From NCBI GenBank assembly GCA_900617975.1, contig UZAE01012013.1, forward strand, positions 1 to 64,000: a stretch of DNA of 64,000 bases, read 5' to 3'. Source of the stretch: Rodentolepis nana (taxonomy: Eukaryota; Platyhelminthes; Cestoda; Cyclophyllidea; Hymenolepididae). Shown in pieces: positions 49,501-59,491 of the stretch (within the stretch, counting starts at the first letter, position 1; the number at the start of each line of letters is the position of its first letter). The notes below the pieces were generated by a model. It was given only the letters and a program-made list of their open reading frames with translations, searched no databases and was not told the origin of the DNA. A program made the translations under genes and the position numbers.

Positions 49501-52500
49501 GCGCAATACTTGACACCAAGCCCTTTATCTCTCGTGGGATCTTAATCTTATTAACTAAGTACCATGCGCTTTGCTTGGCTTTTCTTGGGATGTAAGTTGC
49601 CATATAATTTGTCTCTTTTTACATTCGTTTCTCAAATCACTCTCACAATTAGAGTTCATTAAAATGAGACTCCTTTCAAGTACATTACTTTCACATTTGT
49701 AACTCTAAAATTCACAGAATTGATTAAAAAGGAAACTTTATTACCGCAAAATTCTATTTTCAGGTGTGCGGTGTTCGAAATCAGTGAAAACACCCTCTTC
49801 ATCAGCTCCCCATGATAATCAAAATGAACCCACAAGCCGAAGCATGGAACGAGAACTGCCGGCAAACATGAAACAAACTTCTCCGCCCATAATCAAACAG
49901 GAGGATGTAAGCCCTTCACCTTTCCTTTAGAAATCAAATTTGGCTGATTTAATGTAGTTTTAATATGTCCAATTAGGTTGACGAAGCCCAACGAGAACTG
50001 ACCTCCAAAATTCATGATCTTGTTGATCTTGAATGCATTTCAAAGGCCAAAAAATCTGAGCAAATGAAGAAATTGTCGTACAAAGACCGACCCTCAAAGG
50101 AACCGCCTAAAGATGAGTAAGTTTGGTGAACATTTACGCATTGCTGAAGATTTCTAATAGCATATTACATGTTTTAAGCTTGTATCCTTAGCCACTCAAC
50201 CATTCAGAGCTTTCTTTAAGTTGCTAAAGTTCATTTTTGTGGGATTTTCATTTTAGTAAAGGGTTCTCCTTTCTGCGCGTACGGCAACATCAATTTCGTT
50301 GGTCTGAAAGGCATCAGAGACCCAGTCCCTATTCTGCATTACGACCTCCAGTGTTGGAAGGTCCGGAAGAAGTGAAAGAGAGAGAGATCGTTCCGGCCCT
50401 TAAAGAATCCGCAAAACTAGTTGATTTCACAAAAGGAAAGGCGGAGCCCGCTTCAAGGATTATTAGTATGCTGGTTCCGCACATGCAGGACGGAATTCCG
50501 ATTTGGGTGTTTTCGGCGGGCCAGCTCAATGTTCTGAGGAGAATGGCGCAGACACAGATTACCTTGACTCAAGAAGAGGTCTGTCCCTCGAATAGACTAA
50601 TTAAATGGTGAGTTTCAATTTCCTCTTTATACTAATTAATATTTATGTGACTAGAATAATGCAACTTTTAGGATAGCTTTTGTGTTTCCCTTAAGGATTC
50701 ATTTTCCTAGGTACTCGAGATGAGGACTTGTCCAAAATGATTTTTTAAGGGGAATGTGGTTGAAGGAAAATCTAGGGAAATTTTAGAATGACATTTTGTG
50801 AAGAACAATGAACAGCTGCACCTTTATTTGCTGATAATCTACAAATCAGAAACAAATTGAATATAATACAAGCAATGAAAAGAAAAATTAATTAATGATA
50901 TTGAGAGTGTTTTAGGCTTTTCAGTAGGAAAATTAAGGTTTCGTATCTACATACTGTATTAACATTGGCGTTAAATCTTTTGTTCAGTAAAAGGTAAAAA
51001 TCAGCCAGTCTTTTGCATGAAATTTACTCTTCGTAAATTTATCCCTTCCAAAGGTTATGCGCCTGTTAGATAAGACACTAATTTTCATGTTCTTTCATTT
51101 CCCACTGTTTACTAACTTAAATCCCAATTTACTTCTATACTAGAATCTTAAAATAACCAACATCGTCTTATAATGTTGGAGTAAGGAAGGCGACGCAGTA
51201 AATTGGTGATAGTGGAGTGAGTAGGAGAGCGCCATTGTTTCCCTTGTCACGATCCAGTGCTTAGGAGTTGAATTTTAATGAATGACCTCCAAGTTTCTTG
51301 AGCAGTAATTAGAGTTGTTTACTTTAATAGCCAGTTAATCAGTTGGCTCTTTTTGAGAACTCAGTTAAGCCATTGGCAATTAGCACTCTTTCGGATAATG
51401 TCAGCATTAGCTTAATTTATTTTAATAGTAGTTGCAAATCTGCGCGAAGTAGGTGACTTTTAAGTAATCTCCATACAAGTGAGATGCATAATTTTGATAA
51501 AACTGAAATTTAACCTCCCATTTCGAAGTATTACCCATATTAAGGCTAAAAGGACATATGATATGAACGGTCTGAAAAATCAATACTGGAAATAAAGTTA
51601 GAAAATATTTGATATTAATTTTGATCGTGTTTACTTTTCTACAAAACTATGAAACATCAAATGTATTGAATGTACCTGAATGTTGAAAAAATTCTGTGTG
51701 AGAGTCACAGGCAAATTTTCACAGCTAACCGATTCCTTGTTCTTCTGTTCCTACTTATGCACTACCGTCTTATGCAACCAAGCATGTGTACGTATGAGTA
51801 CCTGTACACATTCAAACAAACACATTAAGCAACAAAATAGCGTGTGACAAGGAAACCGACAGACTGCTCATGATGCATACATGATCGTGATTTGCATAGT
51901 AGAAATGGCAGGCTCCTCCTACACAAACATAATTACACTGACTCAATTTTAACTGATTCTGTCTACGGTGCAAAGGTTGTGATTTTAAAGACAGACTGAA
52001 ATGTCTATACTTAGCTAATTATTTCGTAAATTCCTAGAAAACAGGTTAAATGGTGAATCGACCATTTATTTTAGTAAACGTTTAAAAAGAATGGGACATC
52101 TCCTTAAGCGTACGTTATTTGTCAAGAACATACTAACAACAACAAGGAAACAGTGGTTTGGCAGTTAGTCTATTTAATTGGTTAAAAATAAAGAAAGTGG
52201 ACAGGGAAATTACAGTGAGTATTACTCATGATGAAGTCATCAACGTCTATTTTCGCCCTAATCTAGCCCCTGTCCCAGAACTTGGATAAAAGCATATTTT
52301 CAACTTTCACTAGGAGGGGTGTCAAAAGTATTTTAATTCTGCCCACTAACTGGTTAGCGTCGTATTCATAACAGTATAGTGGGGCGGGAGATTGGAAGCC
52401 AAATACACATTGGTAGTCTTTCCGTAATAAGATTAGTTGATATCTTTGTTGTCCTCTGCCAGGGGTGTGTCAAGGGCCTGATTCCTACTATTACCTTATA

Positions 52501-55500
52501 TGTGATCTATGATCACCTAATATTATTATCCAGGGTCATTAATTTCACGGAGGCATCTGAATTTAGCCTTAATTCACCTTTTTTAAATAAACCCGCTAAG
52601 GGAAGCAACTCAAAAACCTCAGCAGTGGAGAACAAACATCTGAAATCATTACAGTTTGGGTAAATTGAGTCTGTGTGGCTCAAAGAGTGTTCCTTCTAGG
52701 AAATATGCTATCCAAGCCACCTGCTATTCTGTTTCCTGGGATTTTGATCATGGGAAAGTTCACCTCAAAGAGTGAGCACAGGTGGTGTGTGCTTTAGCAT
52801 AATGCCAGCGAAAACCTTCTAAACATTAACACGCATGAAGTAGTTACCGGTAAACTTTAAAATTTTGCTTTAACAACTCTGTGTATACATTATTATCGTT
52901 CTTAATTATGAAAGATGTCAAGAACTCAAAACCAAATTATCATTATTGAAATGTGAAAGTGTATATTAATAATAGAGTTTGTCCAATTGGCCACTTTTTG
53001 GACCAACAGTTCATTGAAGTGGTGCATAAATGCCTCGAAAAGTACAGAGTAGGTTTCTACTCTTGAAAATTGAATTAAGTGGCCAGGAATCTATTATAAG
53101 GCCCTCATGGCAGAAAGAACAGACAAAATACAGCTCTCAAGCTAAATTCTTCAACCTATGTGTCTCTTTGGCCGTTAGAAGACCTCAATATAATTCCTGA
53201 AAATATCTTAATCGCAATTTAAATTACCATTTTCTGTAGTCAGGACAGAACTGGGGAGTTGTATGGCTATGCAATGTAATGAATCGATCGTTCATTGATA
53301 ATTGTTCCTGGTCAGGTTGTGCTGCTTTTCATATTTTCTCGAATAAACAATGAAATGTGTCTTCAAAAGTCGCAGGTGCTTCTATTTGTTCTCAGATGAG
53401 ATTTGCATAAGATTGATCATCTTGCCTTTAGATGAAAAGCAGCGGTAAGAATTCAATGTTGATTCAATTTTTTTCTCCTCCTTCTTTGTGCTATTTTGCA
53501 TGATTTTATGCTAACTTGACACTTTGCAATGCGAAAAATCTGCAATCTTCACAATACTTTTGAAACATTTAACGTGCTGCTAATGAAGTATGTCAAACTT
53601 CAGCAAGATACTGTCACTTTCAATAGTAAATAGCATTCATGTCATTAAGAAGCCCTTTTAAGGTAAAATCAATAAATTCGAGTGAAGTAATTGAAGTCGA
53701 ATTGATAAGTTCTAGTAGAACGAATGTTGTTTTATTTAAAAATCGATGGATTTTATCTCTCTAATAGGGCTCTATTATTTGTATGAACTCATAACTTAAT
53801 AGTATTCTTTGCAAATAGCTTTTAAGTTAACCCATCTTTCTAAAGACATCGAAAAAATTATTTGAAAGTTAAAGGATATCACGTGCTAGGATTAGTACTT
53901 TATCTCTTCTCCGTGTTATTTGAGGTATCTTGTGATAATTCCAATTAATCTTTATGCAAAGTGACTTGACAAGTCAAAAAATCCCCGGCCTACTTTAAAG
54001 TTTTTGAATTTCAGAATAACTGATTTGGTCTCGTCAAGTTCTGTGTACCATTTATTTCTTCAATTCCTCTCTTGCATTAAATCTGTAGCCTACACAACCC
54101 AAATAGGCCTTTGTATAAAATTATTAATTCTCATGTGAAGTTCAACTTGCTTCGGGTAAATGAAAGAGGCTAATAGCAGATTCCTCCAGTAAAAATTACC
54201 CCGAAATTAACAGAGTTTTGTCCAAAGTAGTGAGAACCCAGAACCTAGTGTATGGAGAGTTTACCGAGAAAAGTCTTAGAAGCAGCCTAAGATTAGTAAC
54301 ACGTAGCATGAATGTTGATCGCTGATTGGCTGGTAGGGTCACTGTACTCACTCCCCCACCCTTCCCCCCTCTTGCTCGATATGTGATCAAAAGCATGCCT
54401 CACAATTCCAGGATGTTCCATCGCGAACTAGTTTCCTTTAGCGGCCCTGGAAGCGTTGCAAAACCACAGCAAGACAGTAAATAAAAAATAGCTTTTCTAC
54501 ATTCTTCATTTGCAAATAATGCTGTAAACTTTCGGAAAATGACTACGAGGATATTTATTTATAAATGACATTAGAAGTAATGATGTAAAGAATCAACTTA
54601 CCCGTTTGAACTAGTGTGGTTGCTTCCACCTTCCACACTAATATAGTATTTATATTTTAAGGTTCATGGGATGGGTTCACCTTACTTAACGCTGTCTGTC
54701 TCCATTGCTATTTTTAAACTCAAAACACCTGTTCTTTTATTGCTTTATCCAGCAATAAAATAACATTGTTTACTCCTGATATTATAACAATAATATGAGT
54801 CCGTCTGATAATATGAAACTTTCATTCAGCTATATAGGCCTTATAACATAATGAATTGTTTTCACATAAAATATAAGTATCATTAAGAACAATATCCCGA
54901 TGGAATTGATATGGAAGTGTGTTGTTTAGATGGCAAATTTTAGAAACTCATTGGAATGAATGCTAGTCTATGCTCTTAATTAAATAAGTATTTTAATTAT
55001 CAACACCAGCGTTTTTCATAGCCTTTCAGACTCGGAAATAAATGGAGGTTAAAAGTATTTAGAAGTACGCAGACCCGTTTCCATCGGTGGTGTGAACTGT
55101 CAACAAGGAATTTGTTGACAATTTCCACACGTTGTGCTCGGAACATTGTCAATTAGTTCGTTGCATATACCTGCCTATCTCTAATAGTTAAATTAGTTCT
55201 GGCTTCTTACGCAGACAAGGAACTATGATAACAAAAGGGAACTATTTATAATTAAGAAATATTAATTAAATTAAGCATTTAACCAAATAGTAATGATGAG
55301 GCGTAGATTTACATTGCGCTGCACCCTTTGATAAGCACGGGGTATTAGAATTGGATGGGATGTGCAGAGAGAGACAGTTGGAGAAACTGCGGTAGAGTTG
55401 TCCGAGTAGGATGCGGACATGTGAGGGGGGGGGGGGGGGAAGAGGATTGTCTCCCCGTAGAGTACCTCAGGCAACCTCCAACAAGTTGATAGTAAAACAA

Positions 55501-56954
55501 TAAGGCGGTATACGGAATTGATGACTATTATCTGCGGGGGAGGTGCAGAAGATAAGAAATCCGATTCCCTCGCATGCCATTTACAATGGATAATTCGTGA
55601 TGAATATTATGGCATAAGATTCATGCAATAACCACAGGTATTCTTTCATTCATTTGCTATGGTATCCACTATATTGGCGGCTACGTGTGTCTGTCGTATT
55701 CCCAATAGGTTTGCTGTAAAAGCGGAGAGGCTATGACCCCTATTTATGATAAGTTACATTTTCTTTGAATTTTATTTCCTGTCGATTTTTTTCTCAAGGT
55801 CTGCTTATTTGTCCACTGCAAATAGACCAGTGTGTTTCCTTTTTGTAGAAACATGCTAATGTAATTCAAAAACCCCTTTATTTTATCGGTTTATCTTAAT
55901 GAAAATTACGAGAGATTAACTTTGTCTTAAGTAGAACAAATTGCAATGCATTAGTGTCTAGACACTCAATTTTTCAATTTAAATTGTCAACAATTGAAAG
56001 TTAAGAGTTTCAAGCTAGTATAGCATAGTTTTATTTAATTATTATTCTTTGCTTAAGGAATTGCCCCTCTGAGCTTCCTGATTTGATTAACTAAATGTAG
56101 TCAAAGCATGCTAGTTGTGACCTCATGGCTTAATTTATACAATAGCCTCTCGAGTGAACATTTCTGCAATTGCTTTCAAGAATAAGTTTGGTCATCGACT
56201 TTCTGCATACCTCTAAGCCTGCTTTCAAATAAACCAGGAAAATTGAGTCATTCCTCATTTCTTTCTACGCAAAGCAACCACTAGAGTAGGCTCTTATATC
56301 GTGCCTTCAGAAATAATATGGATGACTACCTAAGGCAGATTTCCAACCATCTTAACTTTAGATCCAACTGGGTTCAGTTGGTTTAAAATGCATTGAGTAA
56401 GTCTTTGCAGGCTTCCATTAGCCTTTCATTTCCTGCATTTTTCAGGCGTTTTGGACGCAAGTCATCTCAATCCAAAGTATCGGCCTCCACTACTCCACAA
56501 GCTACTCCCAAAACTAGTCGGCAGGAGTTGACTCAACCTCCAATCGCCATAGTCCTCAACCAACAAACCGAATCACCTCTCTGTGATGCCAAACCTCCAT
56601 CTCTCTGTTCCACCCTAACCAGCAGCGAAAGCGAAACCTCACCAATTGGTATCAAAACTCCCGAATCAACGAACGGTGAAACAGAGTTCTGGCCAGAACT
56701 CAAGGAGAGAGCTGGCTCTAGCACAGATTTAGTTACATTAAACTCCTATGGAGCTAGCCGGAGCTTTAAGGGACCCGTGTTTGGTCGTACACTGGCCTTT
56801 TGGCAACATAGAGTGGGATATCCATTCCCTCCATGCATCTCCAATATGCTCTCCTATCTTCAGCAGGCCGAGCATGCTGCGCATGGAATCTTCCGAAGAG
56901 CTGGAGGGAAACTGAGGGTTCAAGCATTGCGAGAGCGGATTGAGAAAAATATCT
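37128..56954 (+). CDS. DLC1/STARD13/crossveinless-c-type RhoGAP, seven exons, both ends incomplete
   Basis: Exons: 37128-37371, 37442-37568, 38155-38923, 49764-49906, 49977-50116, 50257-50607, 56446-56954 (2283 nt, 761 codons). All six junctions have GT-AG sites and compatible phases (2, 0, 1, 0, 2, 2). DLC proteins stimulate GTP hydrolysis by RhoA/Cdc42 at focal adhesions. Collinear family landmarks are: a W-R-I-x-NNRW segment like the conserved W-x-F...RW after the SAM domain; NYRTGSFLG (38587-38613) like NWRTGSF of DLC1; a helix ending NNFRDKG like KFSDEG; FRWSERHQRPS (about 50290) like RWHSFQSSHRPS; KGPVFG at the GAP start; and GIFRRAGG with the arginine finger codon at 56894-56896. Most of the rest is disordered. 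The SAM domain, most of the GAP domain and START are not seen; the last donor is phase 1. Confidence 0.85.
37981..38022 (+). promoter_or_regulatory. CRE plus two CCAAT boxes, possible internal promoter
   Basis: A perfect TGACGTCA (37981-37988) is followed by CCAATCAG (37991-37998) and CCAATCAC (38015-38022), 130-175 bp before exon C of the RhoGAP gene. This is a typical CREB/NF-Y arrangement and lies in a GC-richer patch of an otherwise AT-rich intron. It could drive a short transcript starting before exon C, as mammalian DLC genes do use alternative promoters. Inference from motifs only. Confidence 0.35.
38155..38923 (+). CDS. RhoGAP gene exon C (long disordered linker)
   Basis: 769-nt exon between CTCTAG| and G|GTGAGT, phase 0 in and phase 1 out. 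It encodes 256 mostly disordered residues, rich in Ser, Thr, Asn and Gln. The segment NYRTGSFLG at 38587-38613 matches the NWRTGSF-x-G block of DLC1. The C-terminal LDPVLSLLLSDV and LDELRNNFRDKG correspond to the helix that in DLC1 ends in EKFSDEG. These two landmarks, in the right order, are the main reason the exon is joined to the GAP exon downstream. Confidence 0.8.
41022..41518 (-). mobile_element. Rearranged SINE insertion with internal inverted duplication
   Basis: Flanked by a perfect 12-bp repeat GATTTAAATATT at 41010-41021 and 41519-41530. On the plus strand it begins with a tail stub (TATTTATATCA). It then switches to a 5'-truncated forward segment (about 41033-41218), then to a complete reverse copy (41219-41518) ending GGTAAGTCTATCGCACACCCC. 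One duplication pair encloses the whole compound, so it most likely inserted as a unit. Confidence 0.8.
42497..42517 (+). other. G-quadruplex-type motif in the RhoGAP intron
   Basis: Four G runs of 5, 4, 3 and 5 bases separated by loops of 1, 1 and 2 bases satisfy the canonical G3+N1-7 rule. It is on the sense strand of the intron, so both DNA and nascent RNA could fold. No function is implied by sequence alone. Confidence 0.5.
48371..48694 (-). mobile_element. SINE-like element, full length, in RhoGAP intron
   Basis: Reverse copy that begins after a (TA)n run, with ATCAAATGGCAGGCATC, and ends GTAAGTCTATCGCACACCCC. The flanks ACAAACGTTACA (48359-48370) and ACAAATGTTTACA (48700-48712) look like a diverged target-site duplication. 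Antisense to the gene, it puts GTGAGT (48545-48550) and GTAAGT (48675-48680) on the gene's sense strand. Confidence 0.8.
49764..50607 (+). CDS. RhoGAP gene exons D, E and F
   Basis: Exon D 49764-49906, E 49977-50116 and F 50257-50607, with introns of 70 and 140 nt. D is a Ser/Pro/Lys linker. E contains a predicted amphipathic helix (ELTSKIHDLVDLECISKAKK). F carries FRWSERHQRPSPYS, matching the RW-x2-F...RPS block that precedes the GAP domain in DLC1, then a helix with SAGQLNVLRRM like the conserved QMNLL segment, and CPSN near its end like TPSN. The preferred F donor is GTGAGT at 50608; a weaker GTCTGT at 50579 would allow a shorter exon. Confidence 0.78.
50608..56445 (+). other. Intron F-G of the RhoGAP gene (5.8 kb)
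   Basis: Inferred from matching phase-2 sites (TG|G restores a Trp codon). AT-rich, with no SINE copy. A purine/pyrimidine-biased patch with an inverted CCAAT lies at 54320-54375, and a G tract at about 55427-55439. The 94-codon frame at 52379-52663 has no features of a real exon. Confidence 0.55.
56446..56954 (+). CDS. RhoGAP gene exon G: start of the GAP domain
   Basis: 509-nt exon from TTTTTCAG| (56445) to the donor GTGAGT at 56955, phase 2 in and phase 1 out. After a Ser/Thr-rich linker (SSTDLVTL) it encodes the beginning of a RhoGAP domain: KGPVFGRTL, then HRVGYPFPPCISNMLSYLQQ, then HGIFRRAGGKLRVQALRERI. The Arg of GIFR is the catalytic arginine finger (codon 56894-56896), and GGK-x-RVQALR matches the K-SRIQALR of DLC1. 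The remaining GAP helices (K-x-FLR-x-LPEPL region) are not present before the window end. An alternative acceptor at 56410 would add ASISLSFPAFF. Confidence 0.88.
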
Positions 56955-58408
56955 GTGAGTATCTTATTTTCGGCACTGAAATAAACTTAGTAGAGATTTA
57001 CCGTAAAGAAATCTGTCCGTTAAAATTAACCTGCATCTATTTAATACTTATTCGTTGAAGTACTGTAGAATAGGTTTAATTTTATCATACCTGGTGTAAA
57101 AATTGGCAGCGAAATACCCAAAATACCTAAGTAATTTCGATCTTGATACGATTTCTAAATGCTCATAAAGCATATTTCGTCCTAATCTCACAACAGATGT
57201 TTTTATTCTGATTTAGTTCTAATCTGATCTGTTCCACCAAGAAATGAGATTTTTTCTTCCTTACTTTCTCATATATTCTATATCCTTTACTTAAATAATT
57301 GATGAACTTACGAATTTTGAGTAATTCAGTGTTAGATCTCATTTATTCGATTTTACGCAGTATCCTATCCCGAGGTCGTATGCTGTTCCCTGATTGCATT
57401 ACAACTTATTGGACCGTTATCAAAGTGAATAATTTTACTACTTTCGTCTTTTGGTATTATTCAAGCAATTGTTGTACAGCTTAAGTATTGTTCATTCTAT
57501 TTTGAATTAGTTGTACAATGCATCTCGTTTGGATTACAGTAAATAGTGAACTGGTGGATCTGTTGCTCATGTGGGTATATGTATATGTGTGAATGCATAT
57601 TCAAATCTAGTTGCCATAAGAGGTAGACATTACTGTTCATGCAGTCTCGTGCAACAATTGCCATTTTATCTTGATAGGACATGTTGAAGGTTTCCTAAAT
57701 TATACTTACTGGTAAAGTACATGTAGTTGCTTATTAATTTACCATATTATGAGAACCCTCAAGTTTTCCAATAAATAATTATGCCTTAGAATGAGTTATG
57801 GTTGAGGATTCTTTAAAAGGTAATTGCAGACCCAATCTCAGAACCACAAAGATTGATAAAAACGATTAAGAGACAAGAATCATAATTTAAACAGAGCACT
57901 TTGCCCGATTATTTTGGAGAAAGTAAATTTCAATCTAGTCTTCGATAGTTGAGGATATTTCTTATTTTCTGTAAACCATTTAAGTCTCATATTAGGAAAA
58001 GGTCATAAGTTTACAGTCCACTGAAGGGATGTATCTTCCAGTATTCTCAGCTGAAACATTAAAATAAGGCTGTAGCCCTAGTCAAAGTGAGTAGATAATG
58101 AGTTAATTTCTAAAAATGTTTACATGACGAATGTGGAGGAATAGGAGGAAGAGAGTGAGGAGGAGGAGGTACTGAGATTTGGAAAAGAAGGCAAACTGTC
58201 AGTCTTGGGGTTGCTAGTAACGAAAGTCTACTTGGGTATCTTTTTTACTTGATTAGCAAATGATAAATTTGCTAAGTCGTAGATTTAGGTGCCCGCTGGA
58301 ATAAATGACAAGTAGGTCTACTTATTACCTTGTATTCACTGGAATTAATGTTGAAGCAGAACCTATTTGATGCGAAAGTCACAATTTCTCATAGCTTTAT
58401 TGCCGATA
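56955..58408. other. Intron (or downstream) sequence of the RhoGAP gene
   Basis: AT-rich, with frames of about 61 codons only. No continuation of the GAP domain was recognised. Confidence 0.4.
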
Positions 58409-58738
58409 TTTATTTATTTCAAATGGCAGACATTTCGATGGTTAACATTAGCCCTTTAGCTGACTTCAGGCTTCAAAGAGGTGAAGGGAGAACATCAAAG
58501 TGAAACAAGTCGAGAGGGGGGGGGGGCAGAGTAATGATTCATAGATGTAAAAGAGACAGGCAGGCACAAAGGTTGAGTAAATGGTAAGGCGAGATCTGCT
58601 GAAATGTTGGAATATGACACACAGTGAGGTGATGGTTGTTTGAAGTCAGAAGTCAACTGCCGGTTAATAGACTTTTTTGCCGTATGAGTATACGTTTCCC
58701 ATAGCGTACCGCGTGGAGGTAAGTCTATCACACACCCC
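58409..58738 (-). mobile_element. SINE-like element, full length
   Basis: Reverse copy starting with a TTTATTTATTTCAAATGGCAG tail and ending GTAAGTCTATCACACACCCC, about 330 bp, with all family landmarks and a G tract after GTCGAGAG. Flanking duplication unclear (GATATTTAT versus GATTCTATA). The 87-codon minus frame across it is not a gene. Confidence 0.8.
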
Positions 58739-59086
58739 GATTCTATACCCTTGTCCATGCAACTCCTAAAGTCTTATCCCATTTTACCTATTCTACATTA
58801 TCTTCTATTCAATTCATTTTACGGAAAATATTTAATGAAGAGATTCCTGTTAAAAATTTACCATGTTTAGCTGCAGGTAAATTTTGTAATTAAAAAATGG
58901 GTGATCGAAACCCGAATCATATTTCCGGCCTAGGGGGGAGGGTTGATGAAACTGGGTCATTATTATTTAAACTTATTATGAGCCCCATAGAAGGAGGTAA
59001 GTCTTAACTAATTGTGAAAATTTTGAAGATAACTTGTTTGGCTTAATTTAAGAGCACTAAAACCTACCCACTGTTTCTCACTTACT
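58739..59086. other. Spacer between two opposed SINE copies
   Basis: AT-rich, nothing recognised apart from the duplication that begins the next element. Confidence 0.4.
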
Positions 59087-59099
59087 TATTTCTGTTATC

Positions 59100-59478
59100 G
59101 GGGTGTGCGATGGACTTACCTCCACGTGGTGCACCCTGGGCAACGTATACTCATACGGCAAAAAAAGTCTATTAACTGGCAGTTGATTTCTGACTGCAAA
59201 CTACCATCACCCCACTGCATGTCATATTCGATTCCTTCCACAGTACTCACCTTACCTTTTCCCTGCCTTTGTGTCTGTCTGTCTGTCTCTTTTACATCTA
59301 TGAATCATTATTCTGCCCCCCCTCTCGACTTGTTTCACTTTGATGTTCCTCCTCCTCCTCCTCTCTGTGAAGCCCAAAGTCAGCTAAAGGGCTTGATGTT
59401 CCTCCTCTCTGTGAAGCCCAAAGTCAGCTAAAGGGCTAATGATAGCTGTCAAAACGCCTACCATTTGATATAAATAAA
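59100..59478 (+). mobile_element. SINE-like element, full length, with perfect 13-bp target-site duplication
   Basis: Forward copy beginning GGGGTGTGCGATGGACTTACC and ending ATTTGATATAAATAAA. The perfect 13-bp repeat TATTTCTGTTATC at 59087-59099 and 59479-59491 fixes both ends. It carries a tandem duplication of the 3' block (TTGATGTTCCTCC through TCAGCTAAAGGGC) at about 59340-59440, which makes it longer than usual. The 108-codon frame inside is not a gene. Confidence 0.88.
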
Positions 59479-59491
59479 TATTTCTGTTATC

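Larger units (their letters stand above)
38924..49763 (+). other. Intron C-D of the RhoGAP gene (10.8 kb)
   Basis: Inferred from the phase-1 donor at 38924 and phase-1 acceptor at 49763. It contains two antisense SINE insertions (41022-41518 and 48371-48694), a G-quadruplex-type motif (42497-42517) and a C tract at about 47470-47482. No exon-like frame was recognised inside, although frames of 60-85 codons occur (42157-42387, 44332-44580, 48857-49114). Confidence 0.6.

Noticed and set aside
50579..50607. Exon F ending at GTCTGT (50579) and exon G starting at 56410
   Set aside because: Frame-compatible, but the donor is weaker, and the longer exon keeps a CPSN motif that resembles TPSN of DLC1.
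52379..52663. 94-codon frame in intron F-G
   Set aside because: No motif and no convincing flanking splice sites; within chance expectation for this length of DNA.
55427..55439. Long G or C tracts (also about 1374, 1617, 4131, 18799 and 47470) as regulatory elements
   Set aside because: Mononucleotide runs are more simply explained by slippage or assembly uncertainty; several lie inside the SINE family.
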